A stretch of 64,000 nt of DNA from a bacterium (GCA_026708055.1 JAPOVS010000043.1:1-64000); one strand, 5' to 3'. Shown: positions 25,420 through 34,637, counted from the stretch's first letter. Numbers and translations: made by a program. Notes: generated from the sequence alone by a model not told the origin.

Positions 25420-26507
25420 TCAGTCCAGGAACTCCTCGGCGCCGAGATCGATGGCGTGGGTGGTGTGCCGGCGCGCCATCGTGGCGAGCAGCTTGTCGCC
25501 GCGCTCGGTGCGCTCGACTCCCATCGAGGCGAAGACGACGGTTGCCAGGCCGAAGAAGGATGCCCGGCGGTACGCCTCCCAGCACTCGGACCAACCGAGG
25601 CCCGCCGCACCGAAGCCGCAGAGCGCTTCGTAGTAGTCGCGCACGATGCGCTCCTCGGCAGCGCGGCGGTGCTCGATCCGCAGGTTGCCCCCCAGGAAGT
25701 ACGAGACGTCGGCGAGGGGGTGGCCGACCGCCAGGGACTGCCAGTCCACGGCGCTGACCGCTGCCGGTGTTCGCGTCGTGTCCAGGAGCAGGTTGTCGAG
25801 CCGGTAGTCCTGGTGGATGGCGCAGAACACCTCGCCGACAGGTGGGCTGATGGGGAATCCCGAGGTGTAGGCGAGGCGCTGGAACAGATCCCTCTGCTCA
25901 GCGGAGAGTTCGTCGTGGTGCCTGTCGAGGAATTCGGGGAGGACGCTCTGGAAGAACGCTGGATTGCGTTGTGCAGCTCCACAGGGTCGTCGTAGTTCAG
26001 CCAGTCGGCGTCGGCGAGCGAGGCGTCGCGCCAGGTCGGGCCATGGAGCCCCACCAGAGCCAGCACGATCTGTCGGGCCAGCGACGGGTCGCAGCCGGCG
26101 ATCTGGTCACCCTGGACAGCGGGGTGCATGTCCTCCAGCAGCAGCACGAATTCCGGGCCGTGGCCCCGGACGGCCGCGTGATAGCAGCGCGGCGTCGGGA
26201 TCTGCAGCCGCGACCGCAGACGGTTGTAGAAGCCGACCTCTCGGGAGTAGGCGCGCACCACGACGGCCATGTTCCGGGTCATCTTGTCGCTGGACGGGAA
26301 CTTCCCGACGATCGTGGCCGGGTACTCGGGCCGTGGCCGGGCGTAGGTGAGCACGAAACGCACACTGGTGCCGAACTGGCCGGTACCGACGGGGGCATGG
26401 CTGAAGCCGAGTACCTCGGCGTCGGCGTGGCCGGCGCCGCGCAGCACCTCGCTCAGCCACTCGGCCGACACCTCGTCGAGGGTGGGGATGGATTCGTGGC
26501 CGGTCAC
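25420..26507 (-). pseudogene. Aminoglycoside/ecdysteroid-type phosphotransferase with a frameshift
   Basis: Two adjacent frames together encode one protein-kinase-like phosphotransferase. The first (from GTG 26507) runs through VGTGQFGTSVRFVL and EFVLLLEDMHP to DDPVELHNAIQ. Near 25955-25965 the frame is lost, and the second frame continues with the catalytic loop FCAIHQDYRLDNLLLD (Brenner-type HxD...N) and VDWQSLAVGHPLADVSY (D of the DFG-like site), ending at 25420. One missing base explains the break. The start overlaps the upstream LLM stop (GTGA), so the reading unit is otherwise well kept. It is either a recent pseudogene or a sequencing/assembly error. Likely substrates in the family are acyl-CoA-linked or small alcohols. 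Confidence 0.75.
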
Positions 26508-27550
26508 AGTCCGCTGCGGCGGTAGGCGTCCACGACCGGTGCGAGTTCGGCCGGGGTGGCGCCGTGCATGATGACGCCGTCGCACCCCAGGTCGAGTTGG
26601 TGGCGGACAGCCGCGGCGCACTGTGCGGGCGACCCCGTTGCGCTGGCGGCGAACCACTCGTCGGGAATGATCGTGGCGATGTGTTCGAGCACCTCGGTCG
26701 AGCCGGCGGCGTCGAGCGCGGTCCAGCGGTGCTCGGCAACCACCTCGTCGGCTTCGAACCTCTCCAACACGGCAGGATCCCAGCGGTTCGTCCGCACCAG
26801 GAGCTCGCCGTAGGCCTGCAGGTAGCTCGCCAGCCGTCCGATGGTTCCCCTCAGGCGCTTCTCATAGGGGATCAGGTCGGAGATCGTGGCCAGACACGAC
26901 CAGACGCGGACATCGCCGGGGTCTCGGCCGGCTTGCTCCGCGGCTGACTTGACCGTCTCCACGCATCGGATCACGGTCTCATCCGCGAAGTACGTGTGCA
27001 GGATCACCTCGTCGAAGCAGCGGCCGCCGAGGCGCAGGCTGTTCTCGCCGAAGCATGCGATGTTCATCGGCAGGTGCTCGTCGAGGGTCGGATCGAGGAG
27101 GAGGAGCGGGAAACGCCCGGCCGGACCGTCGTGGTTCTGGACCATCTCACCCCGGAAGAGCCGCCGCATGATGCCGGCGAAGTCCTCCATCTCGGCCGTG
27201 GTGATCTCCGGGATGCCCATCAGCTGCTGCAGGGTGGGGATCCCCCTGCCGATGCCCAGCACGAACCGCCCGCCGCTGAGGCTCTGCATCGTGTAGGCGA
27301 AGCCGGCGGTCAACAGGGGATGGCGGGTGTTGTTGTGCGTGGCGCCGGTGGCGACGGTGATCGACTCCGAGACCGCCGCGGCCGCACCGCACAGCACGCC
27401 CGCCTCCTTCTTGTTGTAGCGCTCGGAGATGAACACGGTGCCGAGCCCCAGCGCCTCGCCAGCCCTCACCTCCTCCAGCAGGTCACGCGAACTGGCCGGC
27501 TGGCCGGCCAACCCGTAGAAGCCAAGCTCAGGAAATTCTGGCGTGGTCAT
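26504..27550 (-). CDS. F420-type luciferase-like (LLM class) oxidoreductase, second copy
   Basis: This protein has 348 residues. It has family segments LGFYGLAGQPASS, ALGLGTVFISERYN, LSGGRFVLGIGRG and a C-terminal GSPAQCAAAVRHQ, typical of TIGR-type F420-dependent LLM enzymes in actinobacteria. ATG 27550 is preceded by GAGGCGACC. It overlaps the phosphotransferase gene by 4 bases, an arrangement seen for coenzyme or lipid-modifying modules, but the substrate is unknown. Similarity to the 23534-24571 protein is only at family level. The upstream region carries an unusual 24-bp palindrome. Confidence 0.78.
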   Translation of the reverse strand: MTTPEFPELGFYGLAGQPASSRDLLEEVRAGEALGLGTVFISERYNKKEAGVLCGAAAAVSESITVATGATHNNTRHPLLTAGFAYTMQSLSGGRFVLGIGRGIPTLQQLMGIPEITTAEMEDFAGIMRRLFRGEMVQNHDGPAGRFPLLLLDPTLDEHLPMNIACFGENSLRLGGRCFDEVILHTYFADETVIRCVETVKSAAEQAGRDPGDVRVWSCLATISDLIPYEKRLRGTIGRLASYLQAYGELLVRTNRWDPAVLERFEADEVVAEHRWTALDAAGSTEVLEHIATIIPDEWFAASATGSPAQCAAAVRHQLDLGCDGVIMHGATPAELAPVVDAYRRSGL

Positions 27551-27714
27551 GGCCGGTCGCCTCTGTTCTCGCCCGCCGGTGGGGTGCGGCAATCGTGCAC
27601 GGGTACGGGCCGGGCGACTTGCCCGGATGCCGCCCCCAACGCCGCGAAAGCTACTGCGGCCGTCGCGGCACCGCTCAGGGATTCGCCATTCGTCGCACCT
27701 CGCGGGAGTTCTGA

Positions 27715-27738
27715 AAGACTAGAACTAGTTCTAGTCTT
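27715..27738. promoter_or_regulatory. Perfect 24-bp palindrome rich in CTAG
   Basis: The arms AAGACTAGAACT / AGTTCTAGTCTT meet with no spacer. The surrounding 27551-27860 gap is AT-rich and has further CTAG tetramers and a repeated AGAACCGTGC. CTAG is normally rare in bacterial DNA. The site lies 165 bp upstream of the LLM gene start and downstream of the AlbA-type regulator gene, so it could be an operator or a terminator stem. It lacks a following T-run on either strand, which favours a protein-binding site. Confidence 0.5.
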
Positions 27739-27860
27739 AGTCGTAATATTCCTAACACTAAAACTAGAGAACTGTGAACTAGAACCAGAACCGTGCGCTG
27801 GAACCACAGAACCGTGCACGCATACTCCGGGTACTCCGAGCCACTGCCGGGTCGTTCGAG

Positions 27861-29576
27861 TCAGTTGCCACCGACGGAATCTCGGTCAGGTGCGAGAGGT
27901 CCGGGCCCGTACTCGACGGCGGGGCCCCGATCGGATTCGCTGATCCGCTCGAGGATCTGCCGCTCCACAAGTTCGCGAAGGACCACAGACGCCCGTGGTG
28001 AGCCGACCCGGAACAGACCTCGCACGTCCCGGTTCGTGATTCGACCGTGCTCGAGAAGATGCGCTATCACCGCTGCCTCGATCTCGCTGCTTGAGTGCCT
28101 CCGATGCGCGACGGCAATCCCGAGTCCGGCAGCGGCGACCCGCGAGAGGCGATAGCGAGCGAGTGCCCCGTTGGCCGAGGCGCCGACGGATTCGATCAGC
28201 GGGGCGGACGAGGTGGCAATCCGCTCGAGGGCACGGGCGGTCTCCAACGGTGAGCGTTGGAGTATGGGCGCGATGTCGGCAGGCGTTGCGCTGCTGGTGG
28301 CGCAGAGGTGTCGAAGGACGAGCAGCACCTCCACGTCGCCACGGCTCGACACGTCGAGCGACGAGACGAAGCGAGCGAACGCCATGTCGGCCGGCCCGCC
28401 CGCGAGTGACACTCGTACGCAGTCGGCCGAGGCTCCGAAAGTGGGTGGCTCCTTGCCGAGTCGCAGCATCGAGCGGTACATCCGGGCCACGCCGGTGCCG
28501 AGTTCCTCAATCAGCCCCAGGCTTCGGAATGCCCGAGCCAGCAGCCGGTTCCGGGGCCTGGATGGCGTCGTCAGGATGTTGTCGACCGTCACACCGCTGA
28601 CCAGCGGGCCCATCGAGGTAATCGACAGAGAGTCGTCGAAGTGCTCGACGTGTATCGGATCGGTGAGGTCCAATCGGCGGTGAACAAAGGCGTTGGCCAG
28701 CGCCTCTCGGACGGCGTCCTCGGGATAGCGCAGGAGTTGGAGTTGTTGACCGCCCGGCAGCAGCAGAGGATCCGACAGATTCCTGGCGGCAATGTGCTCC
28801 AGGGTGCGGTCCAAGGCGGCGAGCAGAGGAGGGTTGAATCGCGCGCTCGCATCGGGTGGGCTCCCCCCAGTGCGGCGATGCTGATAGCTGACGATCTCTC
28901 CGCCGGCCGCGCAGAAGAGTTGTTCGCCGGCCACGAGCAGTTCGCCGTCGGGCAGAGCGACGCCCATCGCCTGGCAGAGTGCTGAGCCGGAGAGTTCGGC
29001 CCAACGCGCGCGATCATCAGTGAGTTGTCGCAGGTGGCGACGCGCCAGGTCCACCGCCACCGGATCGAGTTCGTCCACCGATCGGCCGCTGCGGCCTTCG
29101 GACGGGTCCTGCCCGCTGCGTTCGGAATGGAGCGCCGCGACCTGATCGGGAGCGAGCGGGAGACAACTGCGCCCGATGCGCCGTGTGACTCTCCCCGCCA
29201 CTGCGTGCACGGCTGCACCGAGCGGAACTCCGATGAGCAGGAGTCGCGCCCCCCGATGCGTGTGCTCGGCCACCGACACCGTCAACCCCGGATCAGCGGT
29301 GTCGAAGATGCAACGACGAACTTCGAGTGGATCGAGGCTCGTTCCCGAGTACGCGCCGGGGCCGCCCACGGAGTTCTCCACGCCCACCACCACAGTCCCG
29401 CCCTGACCGTTCGCCAGACAGGTCGCGGCGTTGACAAGGTCGCCGAGAGTCCTCTTGGGGTGGCCGTGATCCGACTTGAACTCGAGCGTCTCCGCCTCGA
29501 GGCTCTCCGGAGAGTCGCCACGGTCTATTCGAGCGAGCGCGTGGGTTACCTCGTGCGCGATCGGGAAGGTCGCCAT
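27861..29576 (-). CDS. AlbA_2 / Schlafen-AAA-type transcriptional regulator with GHKL-like and winged-helix parts
   Basis: This protein has 571 residues. The N-terminal AlbA_2-type domain contains LEFKSDHGHPKRTLGDLVNAATCLAN and GTVVVGVEN. The central part has YPEDAVREALANAFVHRR, IHVEHFDDSLSITSMGPL and NRLLARAFRSLGLIEELGTG, the COG2865 pattern (RecG-related C-terminal, ATP-binding regulator). The C-terminus carries wHTH segments (HGRITNRDVRGLFRV, SPRASVVLRELVERQIL). Such proteins are DNA-binding regulators, often in accessory regions. ATG 29576 is preceded by AT-rich promoter-like DNA. The regulated target is unknown; the CTAG palindrome just downstream is a candidate site. Confidence 0.82.
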   Translation of the reverse strand: MATFPIAHEVTHALARIDRGDSPESLEAETLEFKSDHGHPKRTLGDLVNAATCLANGQGGTVVVGVENSVGGPGAYSGTSLDPLEVRRCIFDTADPGLTVSVAEHTHRGARLLLIGVPLGAAVHAVAGRVTRRIGRSCLPLAPDQVAALHSERSGQDPSEGRSGRSVDELDPVAVDLARRHLRQLTDDRARWAELSGSALCQAMGVALPDGELLVAGEQLFCAAGGEIVSYQHRRTGGSPPDASARFNPPLLAALDRTLEHIAARNLSDPLLLPGGQQLQLLRYPEDAVREALANAFVHRRLDLTDPIHVEHFDDSLSITSMGPLVSGVTVDNILTTPSRPRNRLLARAFRSLGLIEELGTGVARMYRSMLRLGKEPPTFGASADCVRVSLAGGPADMAFARFVSSLDVSSRGDVEVLLVLRHLCATSSATPADIAPILQRSPLETARALERIATSSAPLIESVGASANGALARYRLSRVAAAGLGIAVAHRRHSSSEIEAAVIAHLLEHGRITNRDVRGLFRVGSPRASVVLRELVERQILERISESDRGPAVEYGPGPLAPDRDSVGGN

Positions 29577-29700
29577 CAGTTTTAGCCTAGTACATGACGG
29601 AATCGAAGGCTAGAATTACTTGAGTTGCCCTCGCGGGTTGACACGATTAACAGTTAGAAGTGTGAATGTGTTCGCCCGCGCCCGGGTACCACCGCTAAGG

Positions 29701-29883
29701 ATGGTTCCACCTGTTCACAGCGGGAGCGCCCGGCCTTCGATTCAACGCTCCGTGCCCGGTCAGGGGGATCCTCGCCTGACCGACGAGCAGAAGGTGCAAC
29801 TTGCGGCCATCGGCGGGAGCGACGCGTTGCAGGAGGCGCTCGACGAGGTGGGGCGGCAGTACCCGGAACTGAGCAACGAGTAG
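29701..29883 (+). CDS. Small hypothetical protein
   Basis: This 60-residue reading frame ends in a well-formed acidic helix (LTDEQKVQLAAIGGSDALQEALDEVGRQYP). A TTGACA box lies at 29638-29643. CTAAGG just precedes ATG 29701; GTG 29662 is an alternative start. No family was recognised. The tail could be a remnant of a longer gene. It is kept because the C-terminal part looks more protein-like than chance high-GC frames. Confidence 0.3.
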   Translation: MVPPVHSGSARPSIQRSVPGQGDPRLTDEQKVQLAAIGGSDALQEALDEVGRQYPELSNE

Positions 29884-29929
29884 CGCCCCCGGCGGAGCGC
29901 GCGGCCGTCGCGGGTGTCCCAAGAGCGTA

Positions 29930-29995
29930 GAATCAATTAAAGATAATGAACAATATCTAAATATCTCAGATAGCTATGTTGATATAGACAAGGAG
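29930..29995. promoter_or_regulatory. AT-rich promoter/operator of the VapBC pair
   Basis: An AT-rich stretch ends in AGGAG at 29991-29995 ahead of the antitoxin start. It contains TATCT-C-AGATA at 29962-29972, a small inverted repeat of the kind bound by RHH antitoxins. Confidence 0.5.
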
Positions 29996-30013
29996 TTTGG
30001 TATTGTCGGTGTC

Positions 30014-30235
30014 GTGGCCACCGAACGTCTCGCTGTGTCGCTCGATTCCGAGTTGGTGGCGGCCGTGCGCCGGGCTGCGGAGGAGGACGGCCAAAGCCTG
30101 TCCGCCTGGCTCGGGGTTGCCGCCCGTCATCAACTCGCGTCACGGGGTCTTCGTCAGGTCGTGGACGACTGGGAGGAAATCCACGGGCCGTTCACCGACG
30201 AGGAACTCGAGGCCGTCCGTCAGCGATTCGGATGA
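30014..30235 (+). CDS. Ribbon-helix-helix antitoxin (VapB-like)
   Basis: This protein has 73 residues. The N-terminal ERLAVSLDSELVAAVRRAA strand-helix followed by SLSAWLGVAARHQL fits an RHH/CopG-type DNA-binding domain; the acidic C-terminus (PFTDEELEAVRQRFG) would wrap the toxin. GTG 30014 is the only credible in-frame start. Its stop overlaps the toxin start (ATGA at 30232). It should neutralise the PIN toxin and repress its own promoter. Type II module stability or stress functions apply, but none is specific here. Confidence 0.75.
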   Translation: MATERLAVSLDSELVAAVRRAAEEDGQSLSAWLGVAARHQLASRGLRQVVDDWEEIHGPFTDEELEAVRQRFG

Positions 30236-30627
30236 CGGCGTACGTTCTCGACGCCGGAGCGCTGATCGCCCTCGATCGCGACGAGCGGGATGTCTGGGGG
30301 ATGCTCCGTCGGGCCGTGAACCAGGGAGATCGTTTGCGTGTCCCCGCAGGCGTCATCGGGCAGGCCTGGCGCGACGGTCGGCGGCAAGTGCTGCTTGCCC
30401 GGGCTCTTGCCCATTGCGACGAAGTGTCGCTCGATGGAGCCGCCGCTCGCGCTGCAGGGACATTGTGCGGACGTACGGGACAATCTGACGTGATCGACGC
30501 GTCCGTCGCGGTGACGGCGGCAGGGCTCGCCGGGGTCCAGGATGTTGCGGTCGTCACCTCGGATCCGGACGACATCAGGAGGCTCCTCTCCGTGCTGCTC
30601 GCGCCGGTGCGGGTCGTCGAAGTCTGA
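30232..30627 (+). CDS. PIN-domain ribonuclease toxin (VapC-like)
   Basis: This protein has 131 residues. PIN-domain acidic residues are visible: Asp7 in YVLDAGALIALDRDE, the central DVIDASVAVTAA and the C-terminal VTSDPDDIRRLL. VapC toxins cleave tRNA or rRNA in a Mg-dependent manner; the target here is unknown. It is translationally coupled to the RHH antitoxin. The length and acidic pattern match the family, and no key residue seems missing. Confidence 0.8.
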   Translation: MTAYVLDAGALIALDRDERDVWGMLRRAVNQGDRLRVPAGVIGQAWRDGRRQVLLARALAHCDEVSLDGAAARAAGTLCGRTGQSDVIDASVAVTAAGLAGVQDVAVVTSDPDDIRRLLSVLLAPVRVVEV

Positions 30628-30695
30628 ATCGCTCGAGCGAGCCGACCGCCGCGGACAGTCGCCCGGGCGGATCGGGATCTGGGAAGCGCCTCCGA

Positions 30696-31853
30696 TCAGA
30701 CGCAGAGGCCGTCGGTTGTGACACCGCGGTGGCTGTAGCAGAGGATGGTGCGCTCCACGGCGCGGAGCGTGAACGGCCCGGGATCCTCCGACATCCAGTC
30801 GCCGGCAGGGGTGGCGAAGATGTGCAGCCGGTAGCCCCGCAGTGAGTCGTCGCCGAGGTTCAGCACGTCCACCGTCATCTCGCCGAGCGCCTCGAAGATG
30901 CTGGGCCCCACCGTCACGACGACACGCGACGGGGGTTCCCCGGAGGCGAACACCTCGCCGACGATCAGGGCCAACTCGGTCAGGGTGCGGGCCTCCGGCC
31001 GCTCGCCGAGACGATCGATGAGATGTGCGGTGATGTCGTCGGTCAACCCGATCGGGGCGAGGTAGGCGCCGCTCGCCCAGCCCGTCACCCCGGCCACCTG
31101 CACCTCGTGCCACACGGTCGTGGGCAGCTTCCGGGTGCGGCCGGTGGCCACGATCGCCCCGTCCCACGACTCGAAGTGGGCGATGGGCTCGCCGGAGGGC
31201 ATCTCCCGGACCTCCAGCAGGTAGGCGATGGGGTTCCCGAGGCCCAGGGTGGCGATGATCGCACCGAACGGCACGTCCCGGACATTCAGCACGTCGTCGT
31301 GATCCACCCCCACGACTGCCAGCGACGTGCCCTTGTCAGGCCCGTACTCGTAGGGCTCGCCGGGCAGGTCCTCGTCGCCGGATGGAGCCTTGGCGGCAGC
31401 CGTTGCGGTGGTGGGTGTCGACGCCTCGTCGGCGGTCGTTGCGGTCGTGGGTGTCGTGTCGCCGGCTGTTGCGGTCGCCTCCGTGTCCCCGGCCTCGACC
31501 GTCGATCCGCCCGCCGGATCCGCCGGCGCCGGGCCGCTCACCACGGGGTCGGTTGTCGCTGTCGGCGGCGGGTTGATCAGGATCACGGGTGATTCGTCGC
31601 CACGGTCCGGCACCCGGACCGCCGGCGCCGCGTCGCGTGCCGCCGTGGAGGTTCCGGATCCGCTGCTACCGGATCCGGCGGCGTTGGGGCCGAGGACGGA
31701 ATCCTGGAGCCCGCCGGTCGAGCCATCCGTCCCGTCACCCGAGTCGAGATCGATGCCAGGATCGACGTCGATGTTCACCGTGCACGCCCCGGCGACCAGT
31801 ACGAGCAGGATCAGTCCTGTCGCGGCTCTCGTTGCAGCCGTCCTCGCCATCAT
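30696..31853 (-). CDS. Exported lipoprotein-like protein with Thr/Pro-rich stalk and SH3-like domain
   Basis: The N-terminus TGLILLVLVAGAC looks like a lipoprotein signal with Cys acceptor. A long low-complexity Ser/Gly/Thr/Ala-rich region follows (31300-31780), then an SH3b-like part (DVLNVRDVPFGAII ... VAGVTGWASGAYLAPIG), then a C-terminal beta-rich part with two Cys. The fold suggests a cell-wall-facing envelope protein. ATG 31853 gives a normal signal length; ATG 31877 and 31952 are upstream alternatives. It is about 190 bases downstream of the ABC permease gene on the same strand, but no direct tie to it is visible. The exact function is unknown. Confidence 0.65.
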   Translation of the reverse strand: MMARTAATRAATGLILLVLVAGACTVNIDVDPGIDLDSGDGTDGSTGGLQDSVLGPNAAGSGSSGSGTSTAARDAAPAVRVPDRGDESPVILINPPPTATTDPVVSGPAPADPAGGSTVEAGDTEATATAGDTTPTTATTADEASTPTTATAAAKAPSGDEDLPGEPYEYGPDKGTSLAVVGVDHDDVLNVRDVPFGAIIATLGLGNPIAYLLEVREMPSGEPIAHFESWDGAIVATGRTRKLPTTVWHEVQVAGVTGWASGAYLAPIGLTDDITAHLIDRLGERPEARTLTELALIVGEVFASGEPPSRVVVTVGPSIFEALGEMTVDVLNLGDDSLRGYRLHIFATPAGDWMSEDPGPFTLRAVERTILCYSHRGVTTDGLCV

Positions 31854-32043
31854 CAGTCCGATCCCAACTCGACTCATCGACCGGGGACACACCCGGCGCC
31901 GCTCGCCGCCGGGGGCGGTGGCCCCGGTACGGACGTCGCGGATCGCCGCCACGCCTTGGGGGTTCCGGTCCGGCAGCGGCGCGGCACGGTCGCCCCGAGG
32001 CCCGCCGGGCGCCCCGGCCGCCGGCGGGAACCGGGACTCTCGC

Positions 32044-32952
32044 TCAGACGCCTGCCTCGTCGGCGGAGGCGTGCCAGCGCTGGGTGCTGATTCGTCCGAG
32101 CCAGCTGAAGCCCCAGAAGACCACGATCCCCAGCAGTGAGGAAACCAGGAGGGCGGCGATCAACTCCTTGATCGCCGCCTGGCCGCGGTACTTGTCGATC
32201 AGCACCCCGACGCCCTTCTCACCCCGGCCGAAGAAGAACTCGCCGACGATGGCGCCGATCACCGACAGCCCGGCCGCGATGCGCAGGCCGGTGAACGTGG
32301 CCGGCAGCGAGGCCGGGAATTCCAGCTTCCAGAAGCGGGTGGCGCGGGAGGCTTTGTGCAGGGTCAGCAGTTCGTGCAGGTTGTGCTCTGCGGACTGCAG
32401 GCCGAACAGGGTGTTGGTGATGATCGGGAACAGGGCGATGAGAACCGTGACGATCACCCTGGCCTGGAAATCGAATCCGAACAGCCCGCCGATGAGCGGC
32501 ACGAGCGCCAGGATGGGGATCGTCTGCAGGACCACCGCCCAGGGGAAGAACGAGCGCTCGACCCAGCGTCTGAAGTTCATCGCCACCGCGAAGAGCATCC
32601 CGGCCGCCGTGGCTATGGCCAGCCCCGTGAACGACTCCTTGGCGGTGACCCCCAGGCCGTCGAGCAATTCGCCGCGCACGTCGGCGTCGGAGACCGCCGC
32701 GGTCCACACCTGATGCAGCGGCGGGAGCAGGAACCGGCGATCGTCGGCCAGCATCACGTACGACAGCAGGTACCAGAGACCCACCATCGCCAGGCTGAAT
32801 GCGACCGGCAGGCCGAACCTGGTGGCCAGCCCTCGGATTCGCGTCCGGAGCGCCTCGGCGGGCCGCCGCGCCGGTGCAGGCCCAGCCGAGTCGGAACGGG
32901 CACGGCCCGGCCCCTGAGTCTCCCCAGGGACCGGGCCGTCGTCCCGCGGCAT
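32044..32952 (-). CDS. ABC transporter permease (nitrate/sulfonate/taurine type)
   Basis: This protein has 302 residues and about six membrane helices. The EAA-type loop appears as SLPATFTGLRIAAGLSVIGAIVGEFFFG, and LPPLHQVW near the N-terminus is typical of SsuC/TauC/ThiX-like permeases. The first 40 residues are a polar leader, so a shorter start is possible. It follows the binding protein gene by 31 bases. A paralogous permease lies on the other side of the binding protein. The transported compound is not identifiable; sulfonates, pyrimidine precursors and amines are all used by this family. Confidence 0.85.
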   Translation of the reverse strand: MPRDDGPVPGETQGPGRARSDSAGPAPARRPAEALRTRIRGLATRFGLPVAFSLAMVGLWYLLSYVMLADDRRFLLPPLHQVWTAAVSDADVRGELLDGLGVTAKESFTGLAIATAAGMLFAVAMNFRRWVERSFFPWAVVLQTIPILALVPLIGGLFGFDFQARVIVTVLIALFPIITNTLFGLQSAEHNLHELLTLHKASRATRFWKLEFPASLPATFTGLRIAAGLSVIGAIVGEFFFGRGEKGVGVLIDKYRGQAAIKELIAALLVSSLLGIVVFWGFSWLGRISTQRWHASADEAGV

Positions 32953-32983
32953 GTGTTTGCGGAAACCTCCTCGGCGCCTTCGG

Positions 32984-34624
32984 CTAGAAGCCGAGGCCGA
33001 CGGACGGATCCAGGAACTCGTTGGTGTAGAGATCCCCCGGCGTGACGTTCGGGTCGAAGCCCTCGACGCCCTGCTCGGTGAAGATCGGCGTCAGGATGTC
33101 GATCAGACCCTGGATGCGGTCGCCGTTCATGTCGCCGATGAAGCCGTTGCCTCCGTCGGTCACCAGCCCGAGGTCTCGCATGGCCACGGTGGCCGCGGCG
33201 TGCCCCGCCTTCGACGAGGTCCAGAAGCTGTCCAACTCCTTGACGATGTCGTCCAGCCTGTCGTTGATCGGCTGCGGGTCGTTGAAGTAGTCGACCAGGT
33301 CCTGCTGCATGATCGGCACGATCAGCTCCAGGCACTCCCGGTAGCGCTCGATGTCGCCGGAGCGCACCGAGACCGCCGACTGGTAGAGCTCGACACCGGC
33401 GTCGTGGATCAGCAGGAAGTCCACCGGCTTCAGCCAGCCCTCGATCTCGTTCTCGTAGCGATACGGCTCGTTGGTGGCGAAGCCCTGCTGCACGAGGCCG
33501 TCCTCGGCGATGAACCGGGTCGGCGAGCCGTCGTAGGAGCCGTCGACGTTCGCCGCGTCGAGGACGTCGTTGGCGACCAGGAAGTCCATGTACGTGGCGC
33601 CCTGGAAGTACAGCACGGTGGCCCCGGAGTCGCCGATGTCCTCGAACGTCTCGAAGTCGTAGTCGTCCGGATCCCACATGAGGATCTGCGGGCCCACCTC
33701 GAAGCTGGTGAACACGGCGGTGACCGGGGTCAAGCCCCAGCTCCGGATGGCGGCGGCCGTGTCGACGTAGGCCATGAAGATGTCGTCGTCGGCGTAGAAC
33801 TGCGCCGTCGGCGGCGAGAAGCCGATGTACGGACCGCCGGCGCGGATCTCGACGGTGAGGCCCGTGTCACCCAGCTCGCCGGAGTAGGTGCCGTTCTCGG
33901 CGTCCACGACCCCGTCGGTGCCGATCATCTGGTAGGTGTGCGCGTGCTCGGGCTCGGGGAACCAGTCCGTCTGGATCACGAGCGGGTTCGGGCACACGTC
34001 GGTGAGCTGGACACCTGCCATGGCGGCCTCGGCCTCGGCCTGGGCCTCGGCACGAGCCTCCTCGGCTTGGGCTTGTGCGGCCTGCGCCGCCTCGGCGGCG
34101 GCTCGGGCATCGTCGGCTTCGGCCTGGGCGGCTGCCGCTTCTTGCTGGGCGGCTGCCGCTTCTTGCTGCGCGGCTGCTGCCTCCGACAGCGCTTCGTCGG
34201 CCGCCGCTTGGGCGCTTGCCAGGGCGTCCTCGGCTGCGGCCATGGCTTCCTCGTTGCCTTCGGCGGTGGCTTGCGCCAGGTCGGCCCCGGCCTGTGCGGC
34301 CTCGGCTGCGGCAAGTGCCGCGTCGGCTGCGGCGCCGGCGGCTGCGGCGTCGGCTGCGGCTGCGGTGGCCTCGGCTGCGGCGGCTGCGGCGTCGGCGCCG
34401 GCCACTGCGGCGTCAGAGATGCCGGTGTCGGCGTCCGCCTGGGCGCCTTGTGCGGCTGCGGCGGCAGCGCCAGCCTCCGACATCGCCGCGGAGGCGTCCG
34501 CCTGGGCGGCCTGCGCTGCGGCAAGCGCCGCGTCGGCGGCTTCCGAGGCCGAGTCATCCGCGGCGCAAGCGACTGCCACGACAGCCAGCGCCGCGACAAG
34601 TGCGATCAGGACACGTTTGTTCAT
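32984..34624 (-). CDS. ABC substrate-binding lipoprotein with long Ala-rich coiled-coil stalk
   Basis: This protein has 546 residues. The signal ends in VVAVACAADD, a lipobox-like site. Residues about 25-200 are almost pure Ala/Glu/Gln/Asp heptad-like sequence (for example AAAQQEAAAAQAEADDARAA), a predicted coiled-coil stalk. The C-terminal ~340 residues are an NMT1/THI5-like periplasmic binding domain beginning near PLVIQTDWFPEPEHAH and including GVVDAENGTYSGELGDTGL. Most relatives have no stalk. ATG 34624 is preceded by ACGGAGGAGAC. It lies between two permease genes; no ATPase gene is present in the cluster. The ligand is unknown. Confidence 0.8.
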   Translation of the reverse strand: MNKRVLIALVAALAVVAVACAADDSASEAADAALAAAQAAQADASAAMSEAGAAAAAAQGAQADADTGISDAAVAGADAAAAAAEATAAAADAAAAGAAADAALAAAEAAQAGADLAQATAEGNEEAMAAAEDALASAQAAADEALSEAAAAQQEAAAAQQEAAAAQAEADDARAAAEAAQAAQAQAEEARAEAQAEAEAAMAGVQLTDVCPNPLVIQTDWFPEPEHAHTYQMIGTDGVVDAENGTYSGELGDTGLTVEIRAGGPYIGFSPPTAQFYADDDIFMAYVDTAAAIRSWGLTPVTAVFTSFEVGPQILMWDPDDYDFETFEDIGDSGATVLYFQGATYMDFLVANDVLDAANVDGSYDGSPTRFIAEDGLVQQGFATNEPYRYENEIEGWLKPVDFLLIHDAGVELYQSAVSVRSGDIERYRECLELIVPIMQQDLVDYFNDPQPINDRLDDIVKELDSFWTSSKAGHAAATVAMRDLGLVTDGGNGFIGDMNGDRIQGLIDILTPIFTEQGVEGFDPNVTPGDLYTNEFLDPSVGLGF

Positions 34625-34637
34625 CGGTTTGTCTCCT

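Noticed and set aside
27715-27738. Rho-independent terminator at the 24-bp palindrome
   Set aside because: The stem is AT-rich, has no loop and is not followed by a T-run, so an operator is more likely.
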